Source: a virus. From it: a DNA stretch of 64,000 nucleotides. The notes under the pieces are model-generated. The model searched no databases. It was given only the letters and a program-made list of their open reading frames with translations, and was not told where the DNA came from. The DNA lies in IMG/VR virus record IMGVR_UViG_3300008267_000018, positions 1 through 64,000 of that record. One strand, written 5' to 3'. The first letter of the stretch is position 1. Each line of letters begins with the position of its first letter. This document shows, piece by piece, positions 53,467 to 62,345 of this stretch. A program made the position numbers and the translations under genes.

Positions 53467-53953
53467 GGTTTTTAAAACCTGGATCGATAATCTGGACAGT
53501 GCATCCGAAGAGGCTTACCTTTCTTTCTGCAAGGATAACAATTCTGTTATTGAATGCTTCCTCTATGCCAGATTCCTTGGCTATGAAGGGAGCATTGTTG
53601 CGTGTGACCTATGGGTAAACAGCGAGTTTGAAAAGCCTGATCATAGAAAAGTTCTTCTCAATGAAATTGAGGAGATGCAGGAAGATATTCGAAAGTTACG
53701 ACAAGCTGTTGAGGATGATATCGTCAAGCGAGATGCGGGTGTCGCCAGGATCGCCAGCATGCAAAAAGAGCTTCGTGGAACTATTGCTCAATTAGATCTC
53801 TTCACCTCTTCTAGGGATCGCAAGGGCTTACTGATGGCTGGCGCTGATCGCGCTATTCGTGAGTTAGTATTTATCTTCAAAGATGATCCTATTGAAATCC
53901 CCTTGCACGAAGCATCGATGAGCGTATGGGCTCGCATGCAACTCGAAGAGTAG
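53348..53953 (+). CDS. Hypothetical helical protein (201 aa or less)
   Basis: Well-formed from about 53445 (SELIDIEVFKTWIDNLDSAS, CKDNNSVIECFLYARFLGY, MQKELRGTIAQLDLFTSSRD). No ATG/GTG/TTG exists in frame between 53348 (GTG) and about 53440, so either GTG 53348 is used, overlapping the preceding gene out of frame, or a frameshift joins it to 53185-53466. Confidence 0.55.
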   Translation: MKPSREEQQSSVSPLNKPRSSARGTKHAITPRPSELIDIEVFKTWIDNLDSASEEAYLSFCKDNNSVIECFLYARFLGYEGSIVACDLWVNSEFEKPDHRKVLLNEIEEMQEDIRKLRQAVEDDIVKRDAGVARIASMQKELRGTIAQLDLFTSSRDRKGLLMAGADRAIRELVFIFKDDPIEIPLHEASMSVWARMQLEE

Positions 53954-53983
53954 TACTCTTAAAATAAACAAAAGACCAAAACA

Positions 53984-54283
53984 ATGTCTGCTTCTACAGA
54001 TATCCCTGATCTTGCTGGGCGTATGCCAAGCATCGTTCGCAACCTTCAACGGGAACGCATGGGTCTTGGCCCTACCCAGAACGTTGCTGGCGCTAGTGAT
54101 ATCGCTAGTACAGCTAAAGCAATGTTTGGTACTACCCCACCAGATACCGAGGTAAATGGCAAACAAAATGCCCCCGCAGCTCCTGGCACACTTCAAGAAG
54201 ACCGAAGCGAAGAAGGAGGACGGCTCGCAGATGAACGACAAGGAAAAACACAAGGCCGCCTTGGAAAAAGCACGCAAGTTTAA
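53984..54283 (+). CDS. Small protein (99 aa), C-terminus overlaps next gene
   Basis: MSASTDIPDLAGRMPSIVRN, LQRERMGLGPTQNVAGASDI, then GTTPPDTEVNGKQNAPAAPG and a low-complexity end. Its last 128 bases overlap 54156-54305 in another frame. The N-terminal ~57 residues look like real coding. Confidence 0.5.
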   Translation: MSASTDIPDLAGRMPSIVRNLQRERMGLGPTQNVAGASDIASTAKAMFGTTPPDTEVNGKQNAPAAPGTLQEDRSEEGGRLADERQGKTQGRLGKSTQV

Positions 54284-54305
54284 AGAGTCACGTTCTAAGA
54301 AATAA
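54156..54305 (+). CDS. Small basic protein (49 aa)
   Basis: MANKMPPQLLAHFKKTEAKK, then DGSQMNDKEKHKAALEKARK, ending ESRSKK. The pattern 'PPxLLxHFK...KDKxxxALEKAR' occurs as a small cyanophage protein near terminase (recollection). Lies 30 bases before terL. Confidence 0.6.
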   Translation: MANKMPPQLLAHFKKTEAKKEDGSQMNDKEKHKAALEKARKFKESRSKK

Positions 54306-54334
54306 GTTAGTATTAACTTAATTGCAAACATAGA

Positions 54335-55861
54335 GTGCCTTCTTATCTTCACCTTGCTTACAGGCGCAACGCACGTGCTGCCTCCAAGAACTACAAAGTA
54401 AGGGAAAATAAGAACGAGGATTCACTCCAACGTGCAAGGGATGACTTCGGTTATTTCTGTGAGTATGTAGCCGATAAACCTCCAGCGGAACACCACAAAG
54501 AGTGGCACCGTAAGTTCGTAACAGATCAAGATAGTTCCTGTCTAATTAAAATTGCTGGGCCTAACGTTGACCTACTTGCTCCTCGTGGTTCAGCGAAAAG
54601 CACTGTACTTGGCTTGTTAACTGCCTGGGCAATTGGCATCCATACGACAGCTAAGTTACCTCTGCAGATTCTTTACCTTTCTTATACCGTTGATATTGCA
54701 CGCTCTAAGTCTGCAACAATCAAACGAATCATTGAAAGCAAACGATATCAAGAAGTCTTTCCAACAGTACGTCTTCTTAAGAACGTAACCAGTAATGAGT
54801 ATTGGTCTATTGACCATAAGTTTGCCGGCATCGACGTAACCGGTGACGAACAATTTACGCTTTGTGCGGCAGGCTTAAAAGGTTCAGTGACCTCCAAGCG
54901 TTCGCACTTGGTAATGATTGATGACGCCATCAAATCAGCCGCTGATATTGCAAACCCTGACATCAGAAAAATGATGCAGGACAACTGGAACGCGGTGATC
55001 GCACCAACGATGTTTGAAGGAGCACGTGCCATCTGCCTTGGTACCCGCTTCAGGCATGATGACATTCACTCCACTACGTTCAACGAACAAAACAATTGGC
55101 AGCAGATTATTCTGTCAGCAATTTACAATGACCCTAAGACCGGTGAAGAGATGTCTTACTGGCCAGAGATGTGGTCATTGGACTATTTAAAAGAAAAGAA
55201 ACGACAAGCGCCTATTGCTTTTTCGTTCCAGTACATGAATCAAATTATCAGGCAAAACGAACTTTCGTTGGCACCTGAATTGATTGTCAAAGCTGAAATC
55301 TCCACAGAGTTCGATGCCCTTGGTATTGGCGTTGACTTGTCTGCTGGCATCAAGGAAAAGAACGATTACACAGTCATGGTCCTTGGTGGTCGCATTGGCG
55401 ACCGCATTCATATTATCGATTACCGACGTATTCGAGTAATGGGTAATTTGGAAAAACTAGATGCAATGAAGGAGCTTCTCAATGATTGGTCTATTCTTGG
55501 TCGTGATGACAGTGGCAATTATTTCCCTACTTATTCAACTTGCGATATATGGTCCGAAGCTGTTCAATACCAAGCATCGCTAGAAGCAGACTTTAAGCGT
55601 GTTTGTTTAAGTAACGAAGGATTGTATAACTTGATCTGGCACCCCGTCAAAGGATTCCGCGCAGATAAGCTGGCGCGTTTCCGTGGAATTATCGGCATGT
55701 TTGAAGATCGTAAGATTATTTTCAATCGCTACCGTAACTTCACTGCGATGTTTGAAGAACTAACCAACTTTGGTGTCAGTAGTCACGATGACTGTGTTGA
55801 TGCACTTGTCTGGTTGGTAACAGGCCTGGCAAGGAAGGGACAATTGCAGCTTGATTACTGA
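54335..55861 (+). CDS. terL: Terminase large subunit
   Basis: 508 residues, GTG start at 54335. ATPase Walker A LAPRGSAKST (about residue 84-92) and Walker B LVMIDDAI (about 194); GAKEISTEF region leads to the RNase H nuclease with GIGVDLSAG (about 333) and the closing HDDCVDALVW (about 486). Packages concatemeric DNA through the portal, cutting at headful or specific ends; no terminase small subunit is recognised nearby. Length is typical. GTG start also seen for portal and capsid genes. Confidence 0.93.
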   Translation: MPSYLHLAYRRNARAASKNYKVRENKNEDSLQRARDDFGYFCEYVADKPPAEHHKEWHRKFVTDQDSSCLIKIAGPNVDLLAPRGSAKSTVLGLLTAWAIGIHTTAKLPLQILYLSYTVDIARSKSATIKRIIESKRYQEVFPTVRLLKNVTSNEYWSIDHKFAGIDVTGDEQFTLCAAGLKGSVTSKRSHLVMIDDAIKSAADIANPDIRKMMQDNWNAVIAPTMFEGARAICLGTRFRHDDIHSTTFNEQNNWQQIILSAIYNDPKTGEEMSYWPEMWSLDYLKEKKRQAPIAFSFQYMNQIIRQNELSLAPELIVKAEISTEFDALGIGVDLSAGIKEKNDYTVMVLGGRIGDRIHIIDYRRIRVMGNLEKLDAMKELLNDWSILGRDDSGNYFPTYSTCDIWSEAVQYQASLEADFKRVCLSNEGLYNLIWHPVKGFRADKLARFRGIIGMFEDRKIIFNRYRNFTAMFEELTNFGVSSHDDCVDALVWLVTGLARKGQLQLDY

Positions 55862-55899
55862 TCCTAAAATAAATAAATAAAATAATTTTTTTTATTTCA

Positions 55900-56193
55900 G
55901 TGGGACCAGAATATCTTGCACTTGGTTTAACCACAGTTATTTCTGCTGTCACAGGCGGTAGCTGGGCAGTAAATAAATTATTAGATAGACAGCAAGAGCG
56001 ATTAAAAAGCGCTTATGATTATATCAATTCTCAAAAACGAAGGATTGATATTTTGGAAGATCAAATCAATCGCATGCCACTGGAGTATGTATTGAAGGTT
56101 GACTTCCTCAGGGAAATAAAAGAAATGCATGATAACTTTAAGCAGATCAACAATAAGCTTGATAAGCTAATGGAAAAGCTTTTGGAAAAATGA
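55900..56193 (+). CDS. Membrane-anchored coiled-coil protein (97 aa)
   Basis: GTG start at 55900: MGPEYLALGLTTVISAVTGG, an N-terminal membrane helix, then a charged coiled coil (RQQERLKSAYDYINSQKRR, LREIKEMHDNFKQINNKL). Could be a holin- or spanin-like lysis component or virion-associated. Between terL and an AbrB-like gene; 4-base overlap with the latter. Confidence 0.6.
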   Translation: MGPEYLALGLTTVISAVTGGSWAVNKLLDRQQERLKSAYDYINSQKRRIDILEDQINRMPLEYVLKVDFLREIKEMHDNFKQINNKLDKLMEKLLEK

Positions 56194-56372
56194 GTTACAT
56201 CTTGGAGATCCAGGAGGACGAAAACGGAGATCAATACATTACGCTACCCGATGAGGTGGTTGACGAGCTTGGCTGGCAAGAGGGGGATATTCTTAACTGG
56301 GACGTAAAAGGTAATGGTATTATTCTTAACAAAGTCAATGATTGCTCTGGTTACGAAGTAATAGAAGAGTAA
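56190..56372 (+). CDS. AbrB/MazE-like DNA-binding protein (60 aa)
   Basis: MSYILEIQEDENGDQYITLP, DEVVDELGWQEGDILNW, DVKGNGIILNKV. The swapped-hairpin AbrB pattern (LPxxVxxxLGWxxGDxL) is clear. Could be a late regulator or antitoxin-type domain. No partner toxin is seen. ATGA overlap upstream. Confidence 0.7.
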   Translation: MSYILEIQEDENGDQYITLPDEVVDELGWQEGDILNWDVKGNGIILNKVNDCSGYEVIEE

Positions 56373-56395
56373 AATAGAAACAAAGAGAGGCTTAG

Positions 56396-56857
56396 ATGTA
56401 TTACGCAGGTGAAAGCAATGTCCCTGGTGCGCCAGGTAACTTAATGGCTCGCGGAATTCCTGTTGGTCAGGACCCACGCCTTCCCATGTCCCAAGCAGAT
56501 TTTCAGCATCACATGGGACTGGAAAAATTAAACCGTATTCTGGGTCCCATTGAGGAACAACGCGGGCTTCAGCGTTTTCAGGAAGTCATGCGTCAAAACA
56601 TGCAAGGAGCATCTATACCTGGAACGGGGGGAACTCCAATGGGTAACGCTGGCCTTTTCATGGGCGCTCAGCTTGGGCAAGCGATACCACAAGGACCCAA
56701 TACTCCATTACCTGCTCCAGGCTGGAACCCTGGAATGATTAAGCCCCCTGGCGACCCTTCTTTCCGACCCAGTCCTCAGTGGGAAAAACCAGGTCCTACT
56801 CCCGGCTCAACAATGCCTTGGCAAGCCGCTGGATTCCAGAACAAAACAATTTCTTGA
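56396..56857 (+). CDS. Pro/Gly-rich virion protein (153 aa)
   Basis: MYYAGESNVPGAPGNLMARG, Met/Gln/Gly-rich (LGPIEEQRGLQRFQEVM) and Pro-rich C-terminus (KPPGDPSFRPSPQWEKPGP). Disordered. Lies directly before the portal gene. Function unknown, maybe a head-assembly or minor capsid protein. Confidence 0.5.
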   Translation: MYYAGESNVPGAPGNLMARGIPVGQDPRLPMSQADFQHHMGLEKLNRILGPIEEQRGLQRFQEVMRQNMQGASIPGTGGTPMGNAGLFMGAQLGQAIPQGPNTPLPAPGWNPGMIKPPGDPSFRPSPQWEKPGPTPGSTMPWQAAGFQNKTIS

Positions 56858-56892
56858 TTTATTGTTAGTATTAATCAAACAGAGGAGCAATA

Positions 56893-59211
56893 GTGGCTGA
56901 CGCTGTAAGTCGACTTAAGGAAATGGTTAATTCCTATCTTGAGAAAGATGGGAGTGTTGGCGTCGACACGGGCATCATTGCTTCTCACATTGCTCAGATG
57001 AAACTTTTTGGCATTCGCCAAGGAGTTGAATTCTTCCCGTCTCAAGACAACTTTGGTGCACAGCGCAAAGACTTTCTCGACCGTGTACTGAAGTACAACA
57101 AGATGGATATCCGCCTGGATTCCATTTGGGAATACTTCTTGTGTGACGGGAAGGGTCTTTTTTATATCCGTCCTACTAAGGTAAGCTATCGCCTTTACTA
57201 CTTCCGTGCTCACGAATACCGTTCTTATTACAACGTAGACGGTGAGCTGGATGAGGTGGTGATCATCTACAGTTACAAAGTCCGCAAGGGCTTTGGTTTA
57301 AACGACAATATCAACATCAAGAGCATCACTGGTGGTGCAGTAACAGGCGACCAAGGTGCCAAGCGTTACATTAGGCTTTCTATTAAAGCTGATGAAATTG
57401 AAGAAACTCACTCCGAAGGTGAAATGTCATTTGACATGCCTTCCTATGCAGTGCCAGGGAAAACTAAAACGTTTAAAAATACGTTAGGCTTTATCCCTTG
57501 CGTTGAAATCTTCAACAACCCCAAAGGCTTCTCTACCGAAGGGGTCGGAGATTTTGATTCGATGGCCAACCATATCGTCATTCATGATGAAATGGTTCGC
57601 ACGATGCGCAAGAACGTGCAGTTCTTTGGTAACCCAACACTTCTCTCATCACGTCCCAAAACGGACCTGATGGAAGCTGGGGGTGACACCACTATTCAGC
57701 GCCCCTCCATTGCTGCAAACTCTGGTTTCAATAGTCCCAGTGCATTAAGCCGGTCGACGTTTAAGTCTGATCCCATCAGTCGTGGAGTTGACGGTACTAT
57801 CCGCGTGCCACGCGTCATTGCTAACCTGGAACCAAACGACCGTGTTGGCTACATTGTTCCAGATGCCATCACTGGTGACCAAAACGCATTTGCACGGCAG
57901 TACCGAGAAGAGATTCGCACCGCACTTGGTGGCGTTGATGAACTTTCAATTTCTGCTGGCGTAACAGCAACGGAATACAAGTCGCTGTTTGGACGTGTTT
58001 CCGCAACTTCCAAGAAAAAAGCAAATGCCATCTATACGCATGGCATCTGCCGTTGCCTTGAATTGATTGTTTACCAAGAAGAGCAACTATTCAAGAACAC
58101 CCTGGCACAAGCAGCCGGACTTGAGAAACCTGTTGCACCTTCTAAGGGCTCATCCGAAGAAGAAGTTGCCGCATATGAAGAGGCGCTTAAGCAACATAAC
58201 GATAAAGTTAAACAGTTAATGATGGCTTGTGTTCAGGCCCAGCAGATTCCACCTGGAGTCATGGGCTTGATTCCTGACGGGGATGTCACAATGCTTTGGC
58301 GTTGGCTAGGTCCTGTGTACGAAGACTCGACACAAGATATCCTCAACAACTCCATTGTGGTGCGTAACCTGCAAGAATTAGGTGTTGATAGCATTGAAGC
58401 ACTGAAATACCTCTTCCCGTCTAAGACGGATGAGGAACGGGCCGAGATGTTATCTGGGTTCCCGTTCAGGATGGTTAACGAATTGCAGAGTGCTTACTCT
58501 CAGTTTGCCAAGCTAGTGGGGGGAATGATGCAGACGCCCCACCCGCAATCACCGGATCTTCCGATGGCTGCGGATCCAAGATTGGATTTAACCCCGTATC
58601 TGTATCGAACGCTAGAAGCTTTACAAAAGGAGATGAGTTATGCAGGACGCTACCGTCCAATCGATCCCACAGATGAGCCCCGCACAGCCGTCAGTAGCCC
58701 CGAGCAGCTACGTGACAGCAGCAGCTCCGGCACCCAGCAGCTACCAAGCGGCTCCGGTGGCGTACCAAGTGGGGACCGCTTACCCCCAAGCGATTCCTCA
58801 AGCGAATATCAGCTACCAATCCGCCCCTACTCAGTACGCCCCCCAATCCCAACCGGCGGAAGCTCCTCAGGGGAATCCATGGGAATCGGCGTTCAACAAG
58901 GTGGTGAACCTGCTGAGCGCACCAGTTCAATCCCCGTTCCAGGGTCAACAATCAGCTCCGACGACCTATACCCCGGCCAATTACGGACAGCCCAGCAGCC
59001 CAGCTACCTGGAACTCGGCAGCCCCGACCTCATTAACCAACCCGGCCTCATTGCCCAGCTCTTCCCAAACTTCCTCGAGTCCCTCCTTGGCGGACGTAGC
59101 GGATTACCTGGGTCTGAGCCAGGAAAGCCGAGTGGTGATCGACGCGTACGGGGTGGAAGCTCCGGCTCTGCTAAACCAGTACGCCCTTCAACTCGAAGGA
59201 ATGCTCGATAG
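56893..59211 (+). CDS. Portal protein with unusual overprinted tail
   Basis: 772 residues, GTG start with SD GAGGAGC. Residues about 1-590 form a portal-like core: SRLKEMVNSYLEKDGSVGVD, DGKGLFYIRPTKVSYRLYYF, DFDSMANHIVIHDEMVRTMR, GVTATEYKSLFGRVSATSKK, DGDVTMLWRWLGPVYEDST. From about 590 the protein becomes Ser/Pro/Gly-rich and its coding overlaps the scaffold-like gene (58640) out of frame for 572 bases. Forms the head-neck channel for DNA packaging. Core call is good; the tail is the odd part. Confidence 0.8.
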   Translation: MADAVSRLKEMVNSYLEKDGSVGVDTGIIASHIAQMKLFGIRQGVEFFPSQDNFGAQRKDFLDRVLKYNKMDIRLDSIWEYFLCDGKGLFYIRPTKVSYRLYYFRAHEYRSYYNVDGELDEVVIIYSYKVRKGFGLNDNINIKSITGGAVTGDQGAKRYIRLSIKADEIEETHSEGEMSFDMPSYAVPGKTKTFKNTLGFIPCVEIFNNPKGFSTEGVGDFDSMANHIVIHDEMVRTMRKNVQFFGNPTLLSSRPKTDLMEAGGDTTIQRPSIAANSGFNSPSALSRSTFKSDPISRGVDGTIRVPRVIANLEPNDRVGYIVPDAITGDQNAFARQYREEIRTALGGVDELSISAGVTATEYKSLFGRVSATSKKKANAIYTHGICRCLELIVYQEEQLFKNTLAQAAGLEKPVAPSKGSSEEEVAAYEEALKQHNDKVKQLMMACVQAQQIPPGVMGLIPDGDVTMLWRWLGPVYEDSTQDILNNSIVVRNLQELGVDSIEALKYLFPSKTDEERAEMLSGFPFRMVNELQSAYSQFAKLVGGMMQTPHPQSPDLPMAADPRLDLTPYLYRTLEALQKEMSYAGRYRPIDPTDEPRTAVSSPEQLRDSSSSGTQQLPSGSGGVPSGDRLPPSDSSSEYQLPIRPYSVRPPIPTGGSSSGESMGIGVQQGGEPAERTSSIPVPGSTISSDDLYPGQLRTAQQPSYLELGSPDLINQPGLIAQLFPNFLESLLGGRSGLPGSEPGKPSGDRRVRGGSSGSAKPVRPSTRRNAR

Positions 59212-59602
59212 TGCCGTAGCCTGGGGCCAACGTGCACAAAATCTGATTGGTGGTTATGCCGATTTTGCGGTTGCTGAGCATACCGAGAATCTGGCTTATA
59301 ACGAAATCCTGACCAACCCTGATGTTCTTAGCGATTACACGCTGAAGTTCTTTGGTCCTGAAGGTCCGTACCCCGTGTACGAAAATGAAGCTCAACTGGA
59401 AACCCGTGGTTATCCCACCGCTCCGGTTCAAGCTAACTACGGTGAGTTCCCTGCTCCTCCTGCTGCTTCTGCTCCTCAGCAACCTGAAAACTTCTGGGGC
59501 AGCTTTAAGCAACAAATGGAAACTAGCCCTGAAAACGCTTGGCGTCTTCTGAACTATGCCCAGCCCAACGTGGTTGCAAACAAACTGTTTGTGATGGAGT
59601 GA
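58640..59602 (+). CDS. Scaffold-like head assembly protein
   Basis: 320 residues. N-terminal ~165 residues are Pro/Ala/Gln/Ser-rich (MQDATVQSIPQMSPAQPSVA), and overprint the portal tail. The C-terminal part is structured (LSQESRVVIDAYGVEAPALL, AVAWGQRAQNLIGGYADFAV, NFWGSFKQQMETSPENAWRL). Position between portal and capsid gene, disordered N-terminus and helical C-terminus suggest a scaffolding or head-vertex protein. Structured part begins where the portal frame ends. Confidence 0.65.
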   Translation: MQDATVQSIPQMSPAQPSVAPSSYVTAAAPAPSSYQAAPVAYQVGTAYPQAIPQANISYQSAPTQYAPQSQPAEAPQGNPWESAFNKVVNLLSAPVQSPFQGQQSAPTTYTPANYGQPSSPATWNSAAPTSLTNPASLPSSSQTSSSPSLADVADYLGLSQESRVVIDAYGVEAPALLNQYALQLEGMLDSAVAWGQRAQNLIGGYADFAVAEHTENLAYNEILTNPDVLSDYTLKFFGPEGPYPVYENEAQLETRGYPTAPVQANYGEFPAPPAASAPQQPENFWGSFKQQMETSPENAWRLLNYAQPNVVANKLFVME

Positions 59603-59606
59603 GGCA

Positions 59607-60233
59607 ATGAATATTGCCGGTAAGTTCTCTCCGATGTTATCCAGGGCTAAGCAAGAGCTTACTACTGGCGCATTGAGTCCGGCAAAAACTGCTGCCATGG
59701 CACCATTGGCCTACGGGCTGATTGGTGCTGGCGGTTCAGTTGCCGGTAATTTATCTGACGAAGAAAACGAAGGTGCAGGTCGCATTCTTACCGAAGCTGC
59801 ATTAGCAGGCTTGGGTGGCGCAGCTGCAGGTCGAGCCATTGGTCAGATTGGCAAAGAAAACATTGCTCTTCAAAGAGGCATTGGTAATCTAGAGCGCGAA
59901 GCAACGCCTTATATTTCACGTGCGTTATATGCTGCAGAAGCAGGTGCGCGTGACACGGCAAAAGCTGCAAATCAAAAAGCTATTCCCATGCTGGAGCGTC
60001 TTGGTAAACAGCAGCAACTCCTTAACTTGAGTCGCGCTGAACAAGGTGCCACAATGGCAGCTGCTCCTATCGCGGCTGGTATTGGTGGCTTGGTTGGCGG
60101 TGGCGTTTCTAACGTTGCCGGCTTAATGCTCCCTGGGTTCCAACAGCAACAACAGTACGTGGATCCTGAGCAATACGGCTCAAGTAACACGATGGGTGCA
60201 CGTGCATCCACGACCACAGCCCAGTACATGTAA
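59607..60233 (+). CDS. Head-region membrane-like protein (208 aa)
   Basis: MNIAGKFSPMLSRAKQELTT, a Gly/Ala helix AALAGLGGAAAGRAIGQIGK, and IAAGIGGLVGGGVSNVAGLM at the C-terminus with QQQQYVDPEQYGSSNTMGAR. It has the same Gly/Ala-hairpin style as the 47.9-50 kb proteins. Precedes the capsid gene. Function unknown. Confidence 0.55.
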   Translation: MNIAGKFSPMLSRAKQELTTGALSPAKTAAMAPLAYGLIGAGGSVAGNLSDEENEGAGRILTEAALAGLGGAAAGRAIGQIGKENIALQRGIGNLEREATPYISRALYAAEAGARDTAKAANQKAIPMLERLGKQQQLLNLSRAEQGATMAAAPIAAGIGGLVGGGVSNVAGLMLPGFQQQQQYVDPEQYGSSNTMGARASTTTAQYM

Positions 60234-60334
60234 TTAACTAAATTACGGGCTGCTAAAATTTGTGTTAGATAAGACATATAAATGTCTGAATCTTTCACCC
60301 GATAAATTCCTGCGACACTGGAGGATAAAGTAAA

Positions 60335-61504
60335 GTGTTCATTGATAACGACTTTCCAAAGATTTTGGGCGCCGAACTCTATCGGCCCCATCCTGCTTAC
60401 ATTGCCGAAATGGCAGTGGAGCCTGTGGTTGTCCACGACTTCACTCGTCAGCCCGGTCAAACTGTTCAGTTAGACCGCTACAAGTTCTGGGGTACCCCTG
60501 GTACTAAGGATAGCCGTGAGCGTATTGCCGACCAAACCATCGGTACCGCTAACAGCCGTAACATCACCAAGGAAAAAGTCCTGGTGGTGCTTAAGGAATA
60601 CACCGGTCCTGCGGACCCCGGCGATCCGACCCAGCCTTCGACCTTCAAGATTGCTCGTGAGACCCTGATCACTGCTCAGCGCCTTCTGCTGGATAGTGGC
60701 AACCTCAACATGTTCCACCAGTCCATCGGTAGCCTGACGCTGCTTGATGACTATCGTCGTTGGCGCGACCGCGTCTTCATTGACGAACTTGCCAAAGCTG
60801 AAGCCAATGGTGCCGCTTCCTCTACCCAGGGTGGTTACTACTTCCCCGGCGGCAAAGTTAAGGACGCCTCTGGTCGTGTATCCTACACCCAAGCTCAGTA
60901 CGAAGCCCAAGTGCAGCAGTTCCAGGTGCGTACCGACCTGCTGACCGTTGTTAAGGATCTGCGTAAGCGCAACGTGCCGACCTTCGCTGATGGTCTGTAT
61001 CGTTGTATTTGCGATCCCACTTTCATGATGCACCTGCGTCGTGACCCCGACTTCCGTGAGATCGCTCGTTACTCTGGTAACCCCGGCCAAGGCATGTACA
61101 TGGGCAACCCCATGCTGCCTAACAACGCCAGCTTCTTCCAGGGTCCCCAAGCTGGTCAAGGTTACTTCCTGGCTGGCGAACCTGTCATGCCGACCGGCGT
61201 GCAGTTTGAAGGCGTCAAGTTCTTCGAGTCGACCAACTTCCCGACCAAGAGCATCACTGCCGACCTCAATATCGGTGGTAGCTCTAACTACACTTCTTAC
61301 GAAGTTGCTCAGGGTTACTTCTTCGGTCCTCAAGCTATTGGCGTTGGCATCGGCGGCCCTAATGCCCAGGTGCTTATCAACAATAACGACGACTTCAGCC
61401 GTTTTATCATCTTAATTTGGCAGCTGTATGCTGGCTTCGAGATTCTGAACAAGGACTTCGTGACCACCGCCTTCAGCTTCCTGCAAGACGACGGCACCAT
61501 CTGA
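60335..61504 (+). CDS. Major capsid protein, N4-gp56 type
   Basis: 389 residues, GTG start with a strong SD (GGAGG, 60321-60325). IAEMAVEPVVVHDFTRQPGQ and VQLDRYKFWGTPGTKDSRER, FRMIADxT-like start, LRKRNVPTFADGLYRCICDP, FRxLRRDPDFREIARYSGN region, VPTGVQFEGVKFFESTNFP and WQLYAGFEILNKDFVTT are family blocks of the N4-gp56 capsid group (HK97 fold). Codon use is GC-richer and biased, suggesting high expression. Forms the head shell. Confidence 0.85.
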   Translation: MFIDNDFPKILGAELYRPHPAYIAEMAVEPVVVHDFTRQPGQTVQLDRYKFWGTPGTKDSRERIADQTIGTANSRNITKEKVLVVLKEYTGPADPGDPTQPSTFKIARETLITAQRLLLDSGNLNMFHQSIGSLTLLDDYRRWRDRVFIDELAKAEANGAASSTQGGYYFPGGKVKDASGRVSYTQAQYEAQVQQFQVRTDLLTVVKDLRKRNVPTFADGLYRCICDPTFMMHLRRDPDFREIARYSGNPGQGMYMGNPMLPNNASFFQGPQAGQGYFLAGEPVMPTGVQFEGVKFFESTNFPTKSITADLNIGGSSNYTSYEVAQGYFFGPQAIGVGIGGPNAQVLINNNDDFSRFIILIWQLYAGFEILNKDFVTTAFSFLQDDGTI

Positions 61505-61535
61505 TAACAATAAATAAATTATCTAGGAGAAATAA

Positions 61536-62333
61536 ATGACCTATTTGTCTTCCAAAAAAATCTACCCAGGCAACTGGGCAGAGCCTCTGAACGGTTGGTA
61601 TAAGAATATCGACAACAGCCAGGATGGAACCAATGATGGTTCCAAGGGCGGCCCCACTTCGGTGCTGGCTACCCCTGGCTATCGTTATTTCCAACAGCGT
61701 GGTTACGTGGCTGTTACCGCCACCTCTGGCACTCCTGTTGCTACGGGTAACGTGATCATTCCTTCGCCTTACCGCCAGGATGACACCCGTACCGACATCA
61801 CCGGCATGGTGATCTCTGGTACCACCGCCCAGCCTGCTTTTGTGTATCGCACTGCCGTCTCCGTTGCCTCTGGCTGGGGCGATGGCCGCGTGGCTTCCGG
61901 TGTGTATGCCGCCACCGGTAACGTGATCTCCTTCGGTCGTGACTCCAGTGGCCCCACCGCCGCTTCTGGCGTTGGTGAAGGTGTGATCCAAGCCAACCTG
62001 ACTTCCAGCACCTCTGGTGACGCAGCTACCAAGATTTACTTCGCTGGTGGCAGCCAAGCTTTTGGTACCGCTCCGTTCATCACTGCTACTGGCGGTGCTG
62101 GCGTTTCCGGCGGTGTGTGCTACTACGCTGCTACCACTGGCACCACTCTGAAAGTGTTTGCTAAAGGTGCTGCTAACGACACCTCTACTTCTGGTGGTTT
62201 CTACATCTCGACCGCTGATGCTGCTGCTGGCCGCACCGGTTACCTGGTTGTGGAAGTTTGCTACATCCAGCCCGATGATGCCCCCGGTTACGAGGACATC
62301 GATGGTTACCTGACTGGCCGCACTGTTAGCTGA
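61536..62333 (+). CDS. Minor structural / decoration-like protein (265 aa)
   Basis: SD AGGAG at 61524-61528. MTYLSSKKIYPGNWAEPLNG, then Gly/Thr/Ser-rich beta strands (SGTPVATGNVIIPSPYRQDD, GGAGVSGGVCYYAATTGTTL) ending DIDGYLTGRTVS. Codon use like the capsid gene, so abundant. Probably a capsid decoration or head fibre protein. Immediately downstream of the capsid gene. Confidence 0.65.
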   Translation: MTYLSSKKIYPGNWAEPLNGWYKNIDNSQDGTNDGSKGGPTSVLATPGYRYFQQRGYVAVTATSGTPVATGNVIIPSPYRQDDTRTDITGMVISGTTAQPAFVYRTAVSVASGWGDGRVASGVYAATGNVISFGRDSSGPTAASGVGEGVIQANLTSSTSGDAATKIYFAGGSQAFGTAPFITATGGAGVSGGVCYYAATTGTTLKVFAKGAANDTSTSGGFYISTADAAAGRTGYLVVEVCYIQPDDAPGYEDIDGYLTGRTVS

Positions 62334-62345
62334 TTAGGTTAATAT

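Noticed and set aside
60470-61333. Long minus-strand frame of 287 codons opposite the capsid gene
   Set aside because: It is an antisense shadow created by the GC-biased codon use of the capsid gene; no SD, no domain, and complete overlap with a strong gene.
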